From the NCBI GenBank assembly GCA_021323675.1, contig JAJPKP010000043.1, forward strand, positions 1-34,794: a DNA stretch of 34,794 bases, given 5' to 3'. Made by a program: the position numbers and the translations under genes. How positions within the stretch are numbered: position 1 is the first letter of the stretch; every line of letters begins with the position of its first letter. The DNA is from Pseudomonadota bacterium. Lineage in GTDB: Bacteria > Desulfobacterota > Binatia > Binatales > Binataceae. Under the pieces are notes generated by a model. The model had not been told where the DNA came from and did not search any database. It saw only the letters and a list, made by a program, of their open reading frames with translations. Shown here one piece after another: positions 23,834-33,170 of this stretch.

Positions 23834-24616
23834 ATGGCATCGATAGCATTGCAGGCGGGCACGCTGTGGTGGCGCGAGATCGCGCGCTTCGTGCGCCAGC
23901 GCAGCCGGGTCACCGGCGCGATCCTGCAGCCGCTGGTTTTCTGGCTTCTGCTCGGCGCGGGCCTCAAGGCATCGTTTCGTCCGAGCGGGATGCCGGAAGG
24001 GATGAATTACGCGCAGTACTTTTATCCCGGCGTGATCGTGCTGGTGCTGCTGTTCACGGCGATCTTCGCGACGATTTCGACGGTCGAGGATCGCCGCGAG
24101 GGCTTCCTGCAGGGCGTGCTGGTCGCTCCCGTATCGCGCACCACGGTGGTGCTCGGGCAGGCGCTGGGCGGCACGACGCTGGCGCTGATTCAGGGAATCA
24201 TCTTCCTGCTGCTCGCGCCGTTTGCCGGAATTCATCTGGATCTCGCCGCGATCGCGGTGACAACGGCGATGATGGCGATAATCGCGTTCGCGCTCACCAG
24301 CATCGGTCTCGTGATCGCGTGGCGAATCGAATCGACGCAGGGCTTTCACGCGATCATGAACCTGATCCTGATTCCAATCTGGCTTTTGTCGGGCGCGTTC
24401 TTTCCCGCCGAGGGAGCGCCGGTGTGGCTGGAATGGACGATGAAGCTGAATCCGCTGACTTACGGGATGACGGCGCTCCGGCGCGGATTGTATCTCGCCG
24501 AGCCGAGCAGCTTCTGCGCGTACACGCATTTCAAGCCCGCGGCGGCAATCGCGATTGTTTTTGCAATCGCGATGTTCGCGCTGGCAAGCCGGGTCGCCCG
24601 CCGCGCGGCGGTTTAG
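23834..24616 (+). CDS. ABC-2 type transporter permease
   Basis: 260 residues with six hydrophobic segments (for example GVIVLVLLFTAIFATIS, TALVLIQ-like IIFLLLAPFAG and LILIPIWLLSGAFFPAE). The conserved amphipathic region after helix 2, EDRREGFLQGVLVAPVSRTT, is typical of ABC-2 permeases of the DrrB/NodJ kind. It is the partner of the ATPase just upstream and acts as a dimer in the cytoplasmic membrane. The gene converges on the NUDIX gene with a 29-base gap and no clear terminator. Confidence 0.95.
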   Translation: MASIALQAGTLWWREIARFVRQRSRVTGAILQPLVFWLLLGAGLKASFRPSGMPEGMNYAQYFYPGVIVLVLLFTAIFATISTVEDRREGFLQGVLVAPVSRTTVVLGQALGGTTLALIQGIIFLLLAPFAGIHLDLAAIAVTTAMMAIIAFALTSIGLVIAWRIESTQGFHAIMNLILIPIWLLSGAFFPAEGAPVWLEWTMKLNPLTYGMTALRRGLYLAEPSSFCAYTHFKPAAAIAIVFAIAMFALASRVARRAAV

Positions 24617-24645
24617 CGGCACGGCATCGCCGCGTATCTCTCCGC

Positions 24646-25302
24646 TCAGGCGGGATCGAAGTAAGTCTCGATTCGCCCTTCAAAGTGGAACTCCCGCGCG
24701 ATCTGAATCCATCGCCGGTCGCGGCCGTGCAGCGGATAGGGCAGCATCTCGAGCGGAAAAAAACCCACGTCCAGGGTTTCCAGCGGATGCGGCCGCGGAG
24801 TGCCGCCGATGATCCGCGAATAGAAGAGCATCGAGTAGATGTGGCGCCATCCGTCGCCCGACTTGCGGCTGTCCATGATCGCCATCAGCCGAAGCGGCTC
24901 GACGATGAGGCCGGTTTGCTCGAAGGCTTCTTTGACGACATTCTCGGCGGGCGCGATGCCTACGTCGCAAAAGCCGGTGGGATACCACCATTTGCCGCTG
25001 GTCCGCTGGATCATCAGCAGATCATCGCAATCGTTGAACGCGATGATGCCGCATCCGACCGCGGGGGTGACGTAGCCCTCGTAGCCGCTGATGACGGCGT
25101 CGCGCCATCCGCGGCGGATCGATTCGGCTTCTTCGAGGCTCGCATCTAACGCAGCCGCCTGCATCCGCGCCGCTTCTTTCAGGAGATCTTCGTAGCGTTC
25201 GGCGTCGAAGCCTTCGGATTGAAAGGCGAGGCCGGTGCGCGCGACGGCGGTCACGCGCTCGATGAAGCGCGCGAGTTCGAGCAACAGGCGGTCCTGACTC
25301 AT
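24646..25302 (-). CDS. NUDIX-like hydrolase with degenerate box
   Basis: 218 residues. The N-terminal 65 residues form the helical NUDIX_N_2-type leader (LLLELARFIERVTAVARTGL), and residues 75-205 the NUDIX fold (VGCGIIAFNDCDDLLMIQRT). The NUDIX box GFCDVGIAPAENVVKEAFEQ aligns without gaps to the canonical box, but the first conserved Glu is Ile, the Arg is Lys, and the last Glu is Gln. Metal binding may be weakened or the substrate altered. The gene is 17 bases downstream of the enoyl-CoA hydratase-like gene on the same strand, probably in one operon. Substrate unknown. Confidence 0.85.
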   Translation of the reverse strand: MSQDRLLLELARFIERVTAVARTGLAFQSEGFDAERYEDLLKEAARMQAAALDASLEEAESIRRGWRDAVISGYEGYVTPAVGCGIIAFNDCDDLLMIQRTSGKWWYPTGFCDVGIAPAENVVKEAFEQTGLIVEPLRLMAIMDSRKSGDGWRHIYSMLFYSRIIGGTPRPHPLETLDVGFFPLEMLPYPLHGRDRRWIQIAREFHFEGRIETYFDPA

Positions 25303-25319
25303 ACCGTCAGGGTACCGCT

Positions 25320-26159
25320 TTATTTCCTGCGATGCTCGGCGGTTCGATAATCCTGGAACTTGGAGTCGCGCTCATCGAGGGCGCGGGTGACGCTTTCGCG
25401 CATCTTCTTCATGTAGTCGCGGGACGACTGCTGATGGAAGCAGAGGGCCTGGATTTCGGTGGCGGATCGGATCGCGGCCCGCGCCCCCATCACCTCCATC
25501 GCGCGATGCACGACGCGCTTGTTGAGGGCCTGGAGGTCGCGCGGTATTTTCGCAACGCGCCGCGCCACGTTGAGCACCGCTTCCTCGAGCTGGCCGGCCG
25601 GAAAGGCGCGGTTGGCGAAACCCATCTGCGCCGCTTCGATGCCGCTGATCGAGTCGCCCGTCAGCATCATCTCCATCGCGTTGCGCAGTCCCATCAGCCA
25701 GGGATGGTACGCGCAGTCGGGCGTGGACATCGCGCGCACCGGCGGATAGCCGATCTGCGCATCCTCGGCGACATAGACCAGATCGCAGGCGGTGGCGAGT
25801 TCGCTGCCGCCCGCCAGGCAGTAGCCGTGCACCTGCGCGATGATGGGGGTGGCCATATCCCACATCTCGAACCATCCGTCGACCAGATGGCGCGGCCAGA
25901 TACCTTCGCCGGGCGACACCTGCCGCGGAAGCGGCTCATTCGGCGACTGAGCGAGATCGTAGCCGGCGCTGAAGCACTTGCCGTTGCCCTTGATGATGAT
26001 CGCGCCGATCTGTGCATCCGCGTCCGCCTTGCGCAGCGCATCGAAGAGCTCCCCGCGCAGGGCGTTGGACAGCGCGTTGCGCTTATCGGGGCGGTTGAGT
26101 GCGATGCGGCGGATGCCGGCCTCGACATCCTCGACCTGAATGAAGCGGTAGTCGCTCAT
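25320..26159 (-). CDS. Enoyl-CoA hydratase/isomerase-family protein
   Basis: 279 residues with the crotonase fold: LNRPDKRNALS, IIIKGNGKCFSAGYDL (oxyanion hole) and GYCLAGGSELATACDLVYVA with the catalytic-loop Glu. The second classical Glu is not conserved (QIGYPPVRAMSTP), so it may be a hydrolase, isomerase or other crotonase rather than a plain hydratase. The C-terminal helices are present. It lies between the phosphotransferase gene (33 bases upstream) and the NUDIX gene, all minus strand, suggesting an acyl-CoA-related operon. The start ATG 26159 has GGAGGA upstream. Confidence 0.9.
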   Translation of the reverse strand: MSDYRFIQVEDVEAGIRRIALNRPDKRNALSNALRGELFDALRKADADAQIGAIIIKGNGKCFSAGYDLAQSPNEPLPRQVSPGEGIWPRHLVDGWFEMWDMATPIIAQVHGYCLAGGSELATACDLVYVAEDAQIGYPPVRAMSTPDCAYHPWLMGLRNAMEMMLTGDSISGIEAAQMGFANRAFPAGQLEEAVLNVARRVAKIPRDLQALNKRVVHRAMEVMGARAAIRSATEIQALCFHQQSSRDYMKKMRESVTRALDERDSKFQDYRTAEHRRK

Positions 26160-26192
26160 GACGATTCCTCCGGCGCGCGCGATGCGCGCGGT

Positions 26193-27272
26193 TTAGCGCG
26201 CGGGCGCGTTGCAGACCTTCCAGGCCGCATCCGCCAGTGCAGGCACCCGCTCCTTCATCGCCACGAACAGCGGATCGTCGGTCTGGCCGTTGACGAAGCG
26301 CGAGTAGCTGCCTTCCATAATGATCGCGAGCTTGAAGATGGCGAACGCCTCGTAAAAGGCGAAATCCGTCATCTTGCGGCCGGTCTTCGCTTCGTATCGA
26401 TCGAGCATCTCGCGGCGGGTGAGAAAACCCGGCTCCGCCGTGACCGCGGTGGTGATTCCCCTGCGATCGGAACTGTCGCCCGCCTCCACCCAGTACGACA
26501 GCAGCCAGCCGAGGTCGGCAAGCGGATCGCCAATCGTGGACATCTCCCAGTCGAACACGGCGATGACTTTGGCGCCCGGCGCCCTGGGATCGAACATCAC
26601 GTTGTCGAGCTTGTAGTCGCCGTGCACGATGGTCGCAGGCGGGGAGTCGGGGATGCGTTTTTCGAGCCATTCACGCACCTTGGCCATGATTGGCAAGGGG
26701 CGGATTGACGAGGTGATCTGCGTCGCGCGGTCGAGCTGATCGGTCCAGCGCCTGAGCTGGCGCGGCAGGTATCCGTCGGGCCGGCCGAAGCCTTCCAGCC
26801 CGACCGCCTTCCAATCCACCGCCTGCAGCGCTACCAGCACGTCGATCATCGCTTCGCTGACCGCGCGGCGGCGCTCGGGAGTATCGGCAAAGGTTCCTTT
26901 GGTCTCGCCGCGGATGACCTCGCCCTGCATGTATTCCATCAGGTAGAAGGGTGCTCCGATATAGGATGGATCGTCGCAGGCGGCGAACACGCGCGGCACC
27001 GGCACGGGAGTGTTCTGCAGCGCGCTCAATACGCGATACTCGCGCATCACGTCGTGGGCGGTTGGCAGCAGAGGGCCGCGCGGCGGGCGCCTGAGCGCCC
27101 ATGATCGTCCGTCAAAATGAATCAAGTGAACTTCATTGGAATGGCCGAAGGAGATGTTCTCAGAGCGGAGCTGTGAGGGGTCGCCGAGCTTGCGGTCGGC
27201 CACAAATCTCCGAATCCCGGCGATATCGACGGTGGCATTCGGTCCGGTTTTTTCGTGCGAAGTGTTGCTCAT
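26193..27272 (-). CDS. Aminoglycoside-phosphotransferase-fold kinase (ACAD10 N-domain-like)
   Basis: 359 residues from ATG 27272; the longer in-frame extension is unlikely. The kinase-like motifs are ISFGHSNEVHLIHFDGRSWA (nucleotide loop), LRRPP, IVHGDYKLDNVMFD (catalytic His-Gly-Asp and Asn) and VIAVFDWEMSTIGDPLADLG (metal-binding Asp). This subfamily is usually found next to acyl-CoA dehydrogenases and hydratases. Here it precedes an enoyl-CoA hydratase-like gene, so it probably phosphorylates a hydroxyacyl-CoA or related intermediate rather than an antibiotic. Confidence 0.9.
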   Translation of the reverse strand: MSNTSHEKTGPNATVDIAGIRRFVADRKLGDPSQLRSENISFGHSNEVHLIHFDGRSWALRRPPRGPLLPTAHDVMREYRVLSALQNTPVPVPRVFAACDDPSYIGAPFYLMEYMQGEVIRGETKGTFADTPERRRAVSEAMIDVLVALQAVDWKAVGLEGFGRPDGYLPRQLRRWTDQLDRATQITSSIRPLPIMAKVREWLEKRIPDSPPATIVHGDYKLDNVMFDPRAPGAKVIAVFDWEMSTIGDPLADLGWLLSYWVEAGDSSDRRGITTAVTAEPGFLTRREMLDRYEAKTGRKMTDFAFYEAFAIFKLAIIMEGSYSRFVNGQTDDPLFVAMKERVPALADAAWKVCNAPAR

Positions 27273-27404
27273 GATCGCTATTCTCTTTCCGACTTTCGGT
27301 GCGTGGTCAAGACCGGCCGATCGGGCGCCTGGATGGGGTATTCGGGGCGCGATTGGCCGGGCACCTTGCGCGACCAAAGCGCGCGCCGGTAAAACCAATC
27401 ATCG

Positions 27405-28313
27405 ATGAATGCGGCGATGAAACAAACGGTTAAGCCACGAAGCCGCGCCGCTGCGATGCTGGCACTGGCGCGTCCGGAACAGTGGCTCAAAAACGGTCTG
27501 GTTCTGGCCGCGCTGGTCTTCAGCCATCGCCTGTTCATCTTCCACGACGCGCTTGTGGCGCTGGTCGCGCTGATCGCGTTCTGCAGCCTTTCGAGCCTCG
27601 CTTACGTAATCAACGACATCAACGACCGCGAGACCGATCGCCTCAATCCCGAAAAACGCGACCGTCCCCTGGCGCGGGGCGACCTGGATGTTCCGGAGGC
27701 GGTTGCGTTCGCGGCCGCCCTGGCGGCTGTTTCGCTCATCCTGAGCCTGACGCTGGGGCGGGCATTCGTCGGAATCGCGGCCCTGTATGTGGCGCTGCAA
27801 TTTGCCTACTCGTGGTGGGCCAAGCGGTATGTGGTGGTGGATGCGATCGCGGTGGCAATCGGGTTTGTGCTGCGCGCGTTCGCGGGCGGGGTCGCGATCG
27901 ATGCGGAGGTCTCTCCCTGGCTCGCGTTCATCACCTTCGTGCTCGCGCTGCTGCTGGTGCTGGGACGCCGCCGCCACGAGCTGATCGCGATGGGCGACGG
28001 TGCGGCGGCGCATCGCAGCGCGCTGGCCTTCTACAGCATCCGGCTTATCGACCAAATGATCGCGATCGTGGCGGGAGCGACGCTGGTCAGTTACATGATT
28101 TACACCGCGTCGGCCGAAGTCGGGGCGAAGCTCGGCACCCGGCATTTGTATCTGACCGTGCCGTTCGTCGCGTTCGGAATTCTCCGCTACCTGTACCTGA
28201 TCGACGAGCGCGACGAAGGCGGCGATCCGGCCCGGATGCTGATTCGCGACAGGCCGCTGCTCATCGCCGTCGTGCTCTGGATGATCGCCGACGTCGCGCT
28301 GCTTTATTTCTAG
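27405..28313 (+). CDS. UbiA-family prenyltransferase, DPPR-synthase-like
   Basis: 302 residues with about eight membrane segments. The N-terminal RPEQWLKN, first Asp-rich motif NDINDRETDR followed by LNPEKRDRPLARG, and LGRRRHEL resemble the decaprenyl-phosphate phosphoribosyltransferase branch of UbiA enzymes, which move phosphoribose onto a polyprenyl phosphate. The second Asp-rich segment is seen in SIRLIDQMIAIV. It could instead make another prenyl-linked product. It is divergent from the phosphotransferase and converges on lptD with a gap of only seven bases, so the two transcripts must overlap. Confidence 0.85.
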   Translation: MNAAMKQTVKPRSRAAAMLALARPEQWLKNGLVLAALVFSHRLFIFHDALVALVALIAFCSLSSLAYVINDINDRETDRLNPEKRDRPLARGDLDVPEAVAFAAALAAVSLILSLTLGRAFVGIAALYVALQFAYSWWAKRYVVVDAIAVAIGFVLRAFAGGVAIDAEVSPWLAFITFVLALLLVLGRRRHELIAMGDGAAAHRSALAFYSIRLIDQMIAIVAGATLVSYMIYTASAEVGAKLGTRHLYLTVPFVAFGILRYLYLIDERDEGGDPARMLIRDRPLLIAVVLWMIADVALLYF

Positions 28314-28320
28314 CCGGGTA

Positions 28321-30855
28321 TCAGTGGGGAGCCAGCACTCCGAGCGGATTGCCGGCCAGGCCCGTGGTCTGGAAAGGATTTCGACCGAACGGGCTCTGCC
28401 CGATCGAGCCAAGTCCGCCCAGGGTTAGCTGGAACTGCACCTGAACTTCGTTCGGGTTGAACGAATCGACGAGTCCCATGTCCGCCGCCCAGCAATCGCA
28501 GGGCGATTTGATTCGCGCGCCATACTCGGCGTTCAGAAGCTGGTTCGCCGCGAAGTTATAGCTGGGCGCGACGTAAACGCCGAACATGTCCCAGATGTCG
28601 CTGTAGGCGCGAATCGTCGCGAACTGGCTCGCATTGGCCGTGGTGGTCGGCAGCACGGCAACTTCCGGATTGACGTAGTTGTACGAAGCCTGAAGGAACG
28701 AGCCCTGCAAAGCCTTGCCCATGTAAACGTTCGACACTTTCGACCATGGCGGCTGAAAGGTGAGGTAAACGTTGGCAAAGGTAAAGCCGGCGTGGTTGCG
28801 GGGATTGTAGTCCACCTGCGACCCGAACGACGCGATCGTCGTCGGGAACACGTTGAGGTTCGCCTGAAGGTCCGAGACGTGATCGCCGAACGGCCCCACA
28901 TCGTGAGATACATCGTACGCTTGCATCAGCGTTAGCTGCGCCAGCTCGCGAACTTCCTCGCCCCGGCTGTAAGCCGGTCCGCCGCCCGGAATAAACGCCT
29001 CGGAAGGCGACGGCTGCTCGAGCGAGGTGCCCGAGCCGGGAGCGGAAGAGGCCTCGTCCGTTTCCTGCGCCTGATCGGTCGGCGCGGGGATCATCTTTGC
29101 GAACAGCCGCGTCGTTACGCCGTAAGTAAACAAGCTTCGCGAGTTGACGCGGTCGTATTGATCGAACAGAGGCATATTCCCCTGGTAGATACGGGGGACG
29201 TACGTATAGCTGACAAACGGCTCGATCGTATTCTTCAGCTTTTCGATCGTGGTCCCGTTGACGTCGAATACGCGCTCGACCTCGCTGGCGACTCCGGTCG
29301 ACAGGTAGGGAATTCCGATTCCCTGAAAGCCGCCCGGCGCGAGCGGTCCTTTCGACAGCCCGTTGTTGTACTGCAGCACGCCCGGCCCGGTGGGAGTCGG
29401 CGGCAACCCTGAGAACGGCTTCCCCACGGGAGTGATGTTGATCGTGTGCCCGGACGCATCGTAGATGTTGCCCTCCACACCGACCGATCCGTATCCATAG
29501 GCATAGTCACCGAGGCGCCACGGGACCGTGACCTTGGGGCTCGCCGTGAAGCGCAGGCCCTGAAGACCGGACTCGCGATAGAAATCCGTCGCCTGCGCAT
29601 CGTAGTCGAGAAAGGCAAGGCCGTTGGCGAGTTCCTCGCGCCCGCTGAGCAGAAGCCGAGGCAGCTCCTGCAGGGCGAACTGATTTGCCTGGATCAGGTC
29701 CTGATGCCAGGTTCCCTGCATCTGCGCATAGCCGTTGTCGAATTCATCGATGAGGCCGAAGTGCGAGATCGCGTCGCGGAGCGAGGCCCAGTTGCCGCCG
29801 AATCCGTTCGACAGCGTCCACACGTCCATCTCGCGCAGATAATAGTCGTCGCTTACCGAGACCGTGTCCGCGTAGGCGATCAGATTGTCGGTGATGTGCT
29901 GCCGGGTCATCCCGATGATCCCGTAGCGATCCAGCGGGATGAACGGGTCGTTGGTCTGGGTGTCGATGATGTCGCCGAGGCGGTTCCTCTCGGTTCGAAT
30001 CGACTCGTCATAAAATGCTCCGTCGACCCAGAAGTAGTCGTCGGGGCCGTTGGTCAGGCGATACTCGGCCAGTCCGCCAACTCGCTGGCGGGTCTCGATA
30101 TCGAATGCGACCGTCGCATCCTGGCTCTTGTCGATCGCCAGGTAATAGGGCTGCAGCAACTGGAAACCACGCAAGCCCGATTGTCCCTCGCGGCCCGCGA
30201 GCAGACCGCTATGGCGGGTGGTGTCCGCGGGAAACGTGAACTCGGGAAGCTTGAATGGCTGATGGCCGAGCACGCTGAACGACGCGCCGGTGGCGGTGCC
30301 GGTCTTGCCGATATCCACGTCCATCTTGTCCGCGGTTATCGCCCAATCCGGCGCCCGGTCTTTCACGCATCCGCAGGTCGTGAAAAACCCGTTGGTAATC
30401 TCGTAGTTCTGGCCTTCAAGCTTGCGAATCTTTTTTCCGTCGAGGCGATAGGTCGTGTTCTTGGCCTGAATTTGCGCGTTATCCAGCTCCAAGGTCTCAT
30501 TGATGACGTCGAGCTTCGCTTCGGTTGCCCACATCTCGACGTCGGGATCGATCAGATGAACATGGCCGGTGGCCACCGCGATGCGCTGCTTGCGATAGAG
30601 CTTGATTTGGTCGGCTTTGAGGACGCTGCCACCCTGCGTCATGACCGCATCGCCGATGACGGTGAAGGTATCGTCCTTGGAATCGTAGATGGTCTCGTGG
30701 CCGGTGACGTTGATAGGCTCGCCGCCTTCCGAGCGCTGGGTCGTCACCCCCGAGGGCATGGAGGCGGCGGGCGCGATACGGGCGTGAATCAAAAGCGCGG
30801 CAACCAGCAGCGCTACCGTCAGCGATTTAGCCCGGTCCTTCAGGAAACAAACCAC
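28321..30855 (-). CDS. lptD: LPS-assembly outer-membrane protein LptD
   Basis: 844 residues from GTG 30855 with GGGGAGGA just upstream; a CTG at 30843 is also possible. The signal peptide is SLTVALLVAALLIHARIAPA. An OstA-type beta-jellyroll follows (ETIYDSKDDTFTVIGDAVMT, ATEAKLDVINETLELDNAQI), then FTTCGCVKDRAPDW with the conserved Cys and PxW, and a C-terminal beta-barrel to the end. It inserts LPS into the outer leaflet with LptE. The start lies inside the end of folC (29-base overlap), so it is coupled to the trp-acc-fol operon. It shows the cell has an LPS-bearing outer membrane. Confidence 0.93.
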   Translation of the reverse strand: MVCFLKDRAKSLTVALLVAALLIHARIAPAASMPSGVTTQRSEGGEPINVTGHETIYDSKDDTFTVIGDAVMTQGGSVLKADQIKLYRKQRIAVATGHVHLIDPDVEMWATEAKLDVINETLELDNAQIQAKNTTYRLDGKKIRKLEGQNYEITNGFFTTCGCVKDRAPDWAITADKMDVDIGKTGTATGASFSVLGHQPFKLPEFTFPADTTRHSGLLAGREGQSGLRGFQLLQPYYLAIDKSQDATVAFDIETRQRVGGLAEYRLTNGPDDYFWVDGAFYDESIRTERNRLGDIIDTQTNDPFIPLDRYGIIGMTRQHITDNLIAYADTVSVSDDYYLREMDVWTLSNGFGGNWASLRDAISHFGLIDEFDNGYAQMQGTWHQDLIQANQFALQELPRLLLSGREELANGLAFLDYDAQATDFYRESGLQGLRFTASPKVTVPWRLGDYAYGYGSVGVEGNIYDASGHTINITPVGKPFSGLPPTPTGPGVLQYNNGLSKGPLAPGGFQGIGIPYLSTGVASEVERVFDVNGTTIEKLKNTIEPFVSYTYVPRIYQGNMPLFDQYDRVNSRSLFTYGVTTRLFAKMIPAPTDQAQETDEASSAPGSGTSLEQPSPSEAFIPGGGPAYSRGEEVRELAQLTLMQAYDVSHDVGPFGDHVSDLQANLNVFPTTIASFGSQVDYNPRNHAGFTFANVYLTFQPPWSKVSNVYMGKALQGSFLQASYNYVNPEVAVLPTTTANASQFATIRAYSDIWDMFGVYVAPSYNFAANQLLNAEYGARIKSPCDCWAADMGLVDSFNPNEVQVQFQLTLGGLGSIGQSPFGRNPFQTTGLAGNPLGVLAPH

Positions 30856-32140
30856 TCCTCCCCTCACGGGCAAGAAAGTAGGGATAGATTTCGCCGATAA
30901 GATACACAGAACCGGTGGCCAGTACCACTTCGGAGGGACGGGCTCTTTGCACCGCATAGTCGATCGCCGCCAAGGGATCGCGCTCGATACGCGCGGGAAC
31001 GCGCGCCGAAAAAGCCGGCGCCAGCGTTTCGGGATCGAGCGGGTTCTTCGGCCGCGCCCTGGTGAGGGTCACGTCCGCGACGCGCGGCGCTAACATTGCC
31101 GCCATCCGCTCCCATTGCTTGCTCGCAAGACATCCGAACACGAGATGCGGCCGAATCTGCGGATTGAGCTCGACGCTGATTGTCTCAAGCAGCGCGGAGA
31201 CCGCCAGTTCGTTATGCGCGCAATCGAGGATCACGGTCGGGTTGCGCGACACGATATCGAAGCGGCCTGGCCAGTAAACTTCGCGCAGGCCGCGGCGGAT
31301 CGCTTCCTCGCCTATGGGATATCCCTGCGCGCGCAGTTCTTCGACCGTCGCAAGCGCGATCGCCGCATTTTCGTGCTGGAAAGGTCCGGCGAGCCCCAGC
31401 TCGACATCGTCCAGCTTGAGCGCGAGGCCCTGGTAGGCGATGCGATGGGCGGGCGCGTGCGATCTGAACGAATAATCGCGATCGACCATCCGCACCGCGC
31501 TGCGGCGCTGCGCCGCGATCGAGACCAGCGTGGCGCGCGCTTCGTGATCGCGCGCTCCGATCACCACCGGAACTTCCGGCTTGATTATTCCGCCCTTCTC
31601 CGCCGCGATCGCGGGAATCGTATAACCAAGATACTCCATGTGATCGAAGCCGATTGGCGTAATCACGCTGAGGATCGGCGTCACCACGTTGGTCGAGTCC
31701 AGCCGGCCGCCGAGCCCGGTCTCGATCACCGCGAGATCGACGCGCTCCTCGGCGAAGTAGAGGAACATCATCGCGACGGTGAATTCGAAGAACGTGAGGG
31801 CAAGCCCGGCGCGATCGTAGATGGCGCGCAGGCGCTCGATATACGCGAGCATCCGCGCCGCCGGCATCTCCGCGCCGTCGATCCGGGTGCGCTCCGCCAG
31901 GTTCACCAGATGGGGTTTGGTGTAGAGGCCGACTCGCATCCCCGCCGCGCGCAGCACGCTGTCCAGCATCGCGGCGACCGATCCCTTGCCCTTGGTGCCG
32001 GCAATATGAACCGCGCGGAGCTTGCGATGGGGATTGCCGATGAGCGCGAGCGCATTTTCCATCCGCTCGAGCTTGTAAATCTCGCCCCGCGCTTCGAGCG
32101 AATAGAGCCAGTCGAGGGTTTTGGACAACCGCTGTTCCAT
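30827..32140 (-). CDS. folC: Folylpolyglutamate/dihydrofolate synthase
   Basis: 437 residues from ATG 32140 (MEQRLSKTLDWLYSLEARGE). The P-loop is IAGTKGKGSVAAML (48-54), followed by LYTKPHLVNLAERTRIDG, the Mur-ligase-like ETGLGGRLDSTNVV, and a C-terminal domain with ILDCAHNELAVSALLETI. The enzyme adds glutamate to folates and, in many bacteria, also makes dihydrofolate. An upstream in-frame GTG (32176) is possible but unsupported. It overlaps lptD by 29 bases and is 141 bases downstream of accD. Confidence 0.95.
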   Translation of the reverse strand: MEQRLSKTLDWLYSLEARGEIYKLERMENALALIGNPHRKLRAVHIAGTKGKGSVAAMLDSVLRAAGMRVGLYTKPHLVNLAERTRIDGAEMPAARMLAYIERLRAIYDRAGLALTFFEFTVAMMFLYFAEERVDLAVIETGLGGRLDSTNVVTPILSVITPIGFDHMEYLGYTIPAIAAEKGGIIKPEVPVVIGARDHEARATLVSIAAQRRSAVRMVDRDYSFRSHAPAHRIAYQGLALKLDDVELGLAGPFQHENAAIALATVEELRAQGYPIGEEAIRRGLREVYWPGRFDIVSRNPTVILDCAHNELAVSALLETISVELNPQIRPHLVFGCLASKQWERMAAMLAPRVADVTLTRARPKNPLDPETLAPAFSARVPARIERDPLAAIDYAVQRARPSEVVLATGSVYLIGEIYPYFLAREGRSGLFPEGPG

Positions 32141-32281
32141 CGCAGGGGATGAGTTTATCGCTCGGGGAAATCGCACGGAAGCTAAAAGCGAGGGAGCAAT
32201 TCGGGCGGCCGCGACGCCGGTCTTCGCAGCGGGAAATGAGGCTCCGAGCGGCGCGGCGGAAAGCGCGCAGCCCAGGCGGCC

Positions 32282-33154
32282 CTACTTCCGGATGCGGCGG
32301 GGATGGCGGCGCGCGAGCATCGTGAGCAGCCGGCTCAGGGTGAATCGCATCTGATGGCGCGGCACAATCGCATCGAGCATCCCGTGCGCAAGCAGAAACT
32401 CCGCGCGCTGAAAATCTTCGGGCAGCTCCTGATTCACCGTTTGCTTGCTGACGCGGCGCCCGGCGAATCCGATCAACGCGCCAGGCTCGGCGATATTGAG
32501 ATCCCCAAGCATCGCGAACGAAGCGGCCACCCCGCCGGTGGTCGGATCGCACATCACGGAGATATACGGAAGCCGCGCATCGCGCAGGCGGGCAATTGCA
32601 GCCGACGTTTTCGCCATCTGCATCAGCGAAAGCGCGCCTTCCTGCATCCGCGCTCCGCCCGAGGCGACAAACACCACCACCGGCAAGCCCCTGCGCGCGG
32701 CAAAATCAAAGAGACGAGCAATCTTTTCCCCCACCACGACCCCCATGCTTCCGCCCATGAACTCGAAGTCCATGATGGCGAGGGCAAGCGGACGATCCTC
32801 GATAGCGGCGGCCCCGACCACGACGGCATCGTTGCGTCCGCTGGTCTCGCGCGCCTGCGCCATCCGCTTGGTATACGGGCGGGAGTCGACGAACTTAAGC
32901 GGATCTCCGATTGCGAGTTCGGAGAACATTTCGCGCCACGATCCGCGATCGACCGTGATAGCCAGCCGCTGGCTCACGGTTAGGCGGAAGTGATGGCCGC
33001 ATTTCGGACATACGTTGAGGTTGCGCTCGACTTCCTTGCGAAACGCGATCTCCTTGCAGGTCGGACACTTGGTCCAGATGTCGTCGCTGGGGGCGGGAGC
33101 AGGCTGAGCATTCGCACGCGCGGGATCGGGCTGGGGTTCCGTGTTTTGCGCCAT
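32282..33154 (-). CDS. accD: Acetyl-CoA carboxylase carboxyltransferase subunit beta
   Basis: 290 residues. The N-terminal zinc ribbon has C30, C33, C49 and C52 (KCPTCKE and NVCPKCGHH), followed by the crotonase-type core VVVGEKIARLFDFAARRGLP, then ASGGARMQEGALSLMQMAKT and TTGGVAASFAMLGDL. It joins with AccA to transfer carboxyl from biotin to acetyl-CoA, the first step of fatty-acid synthesis. The leader before the zinc ribbon is Pro/Ala-rich and longer than in most homologues. It is 16 bases downstream of trpA. Confidence 0.96.
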   Translation of the reverse strand: MAQNTEPQPDPARANAQPAPAPSDDIWTKCPTCKEIAFRKEVERNLNVCPKCGHHFRLTVSQRLAITVDRGSWREMFSELAIGDPLKFVDSRPYTKRMAQARETSGRNDAVVVGAAAIEDRPLALAIMDFEFMGGSMGVVVGEKIARLFDFAARRGLPVVVFVASGGARMQEGALSLMQMAKTSAAIARLRDARLPYISVMCDPTTGGVAASFAMLGDLNIAEPGALIGFAGRRVSKQTVNQELPEDFQRAEFLLAHGMLDAIVPRHQMRFTLSRLLTMLARRHPRRIRK

Positions 33155-33170
33155 CGCTCAATTTCCCTCG

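Noticed and set aside
29446..30900. 484-codon plus-strand open frame
   Set aside because: It is the antisense shadow of lptD, whose minus-strand protein has a signal peptide and OstA motifs.
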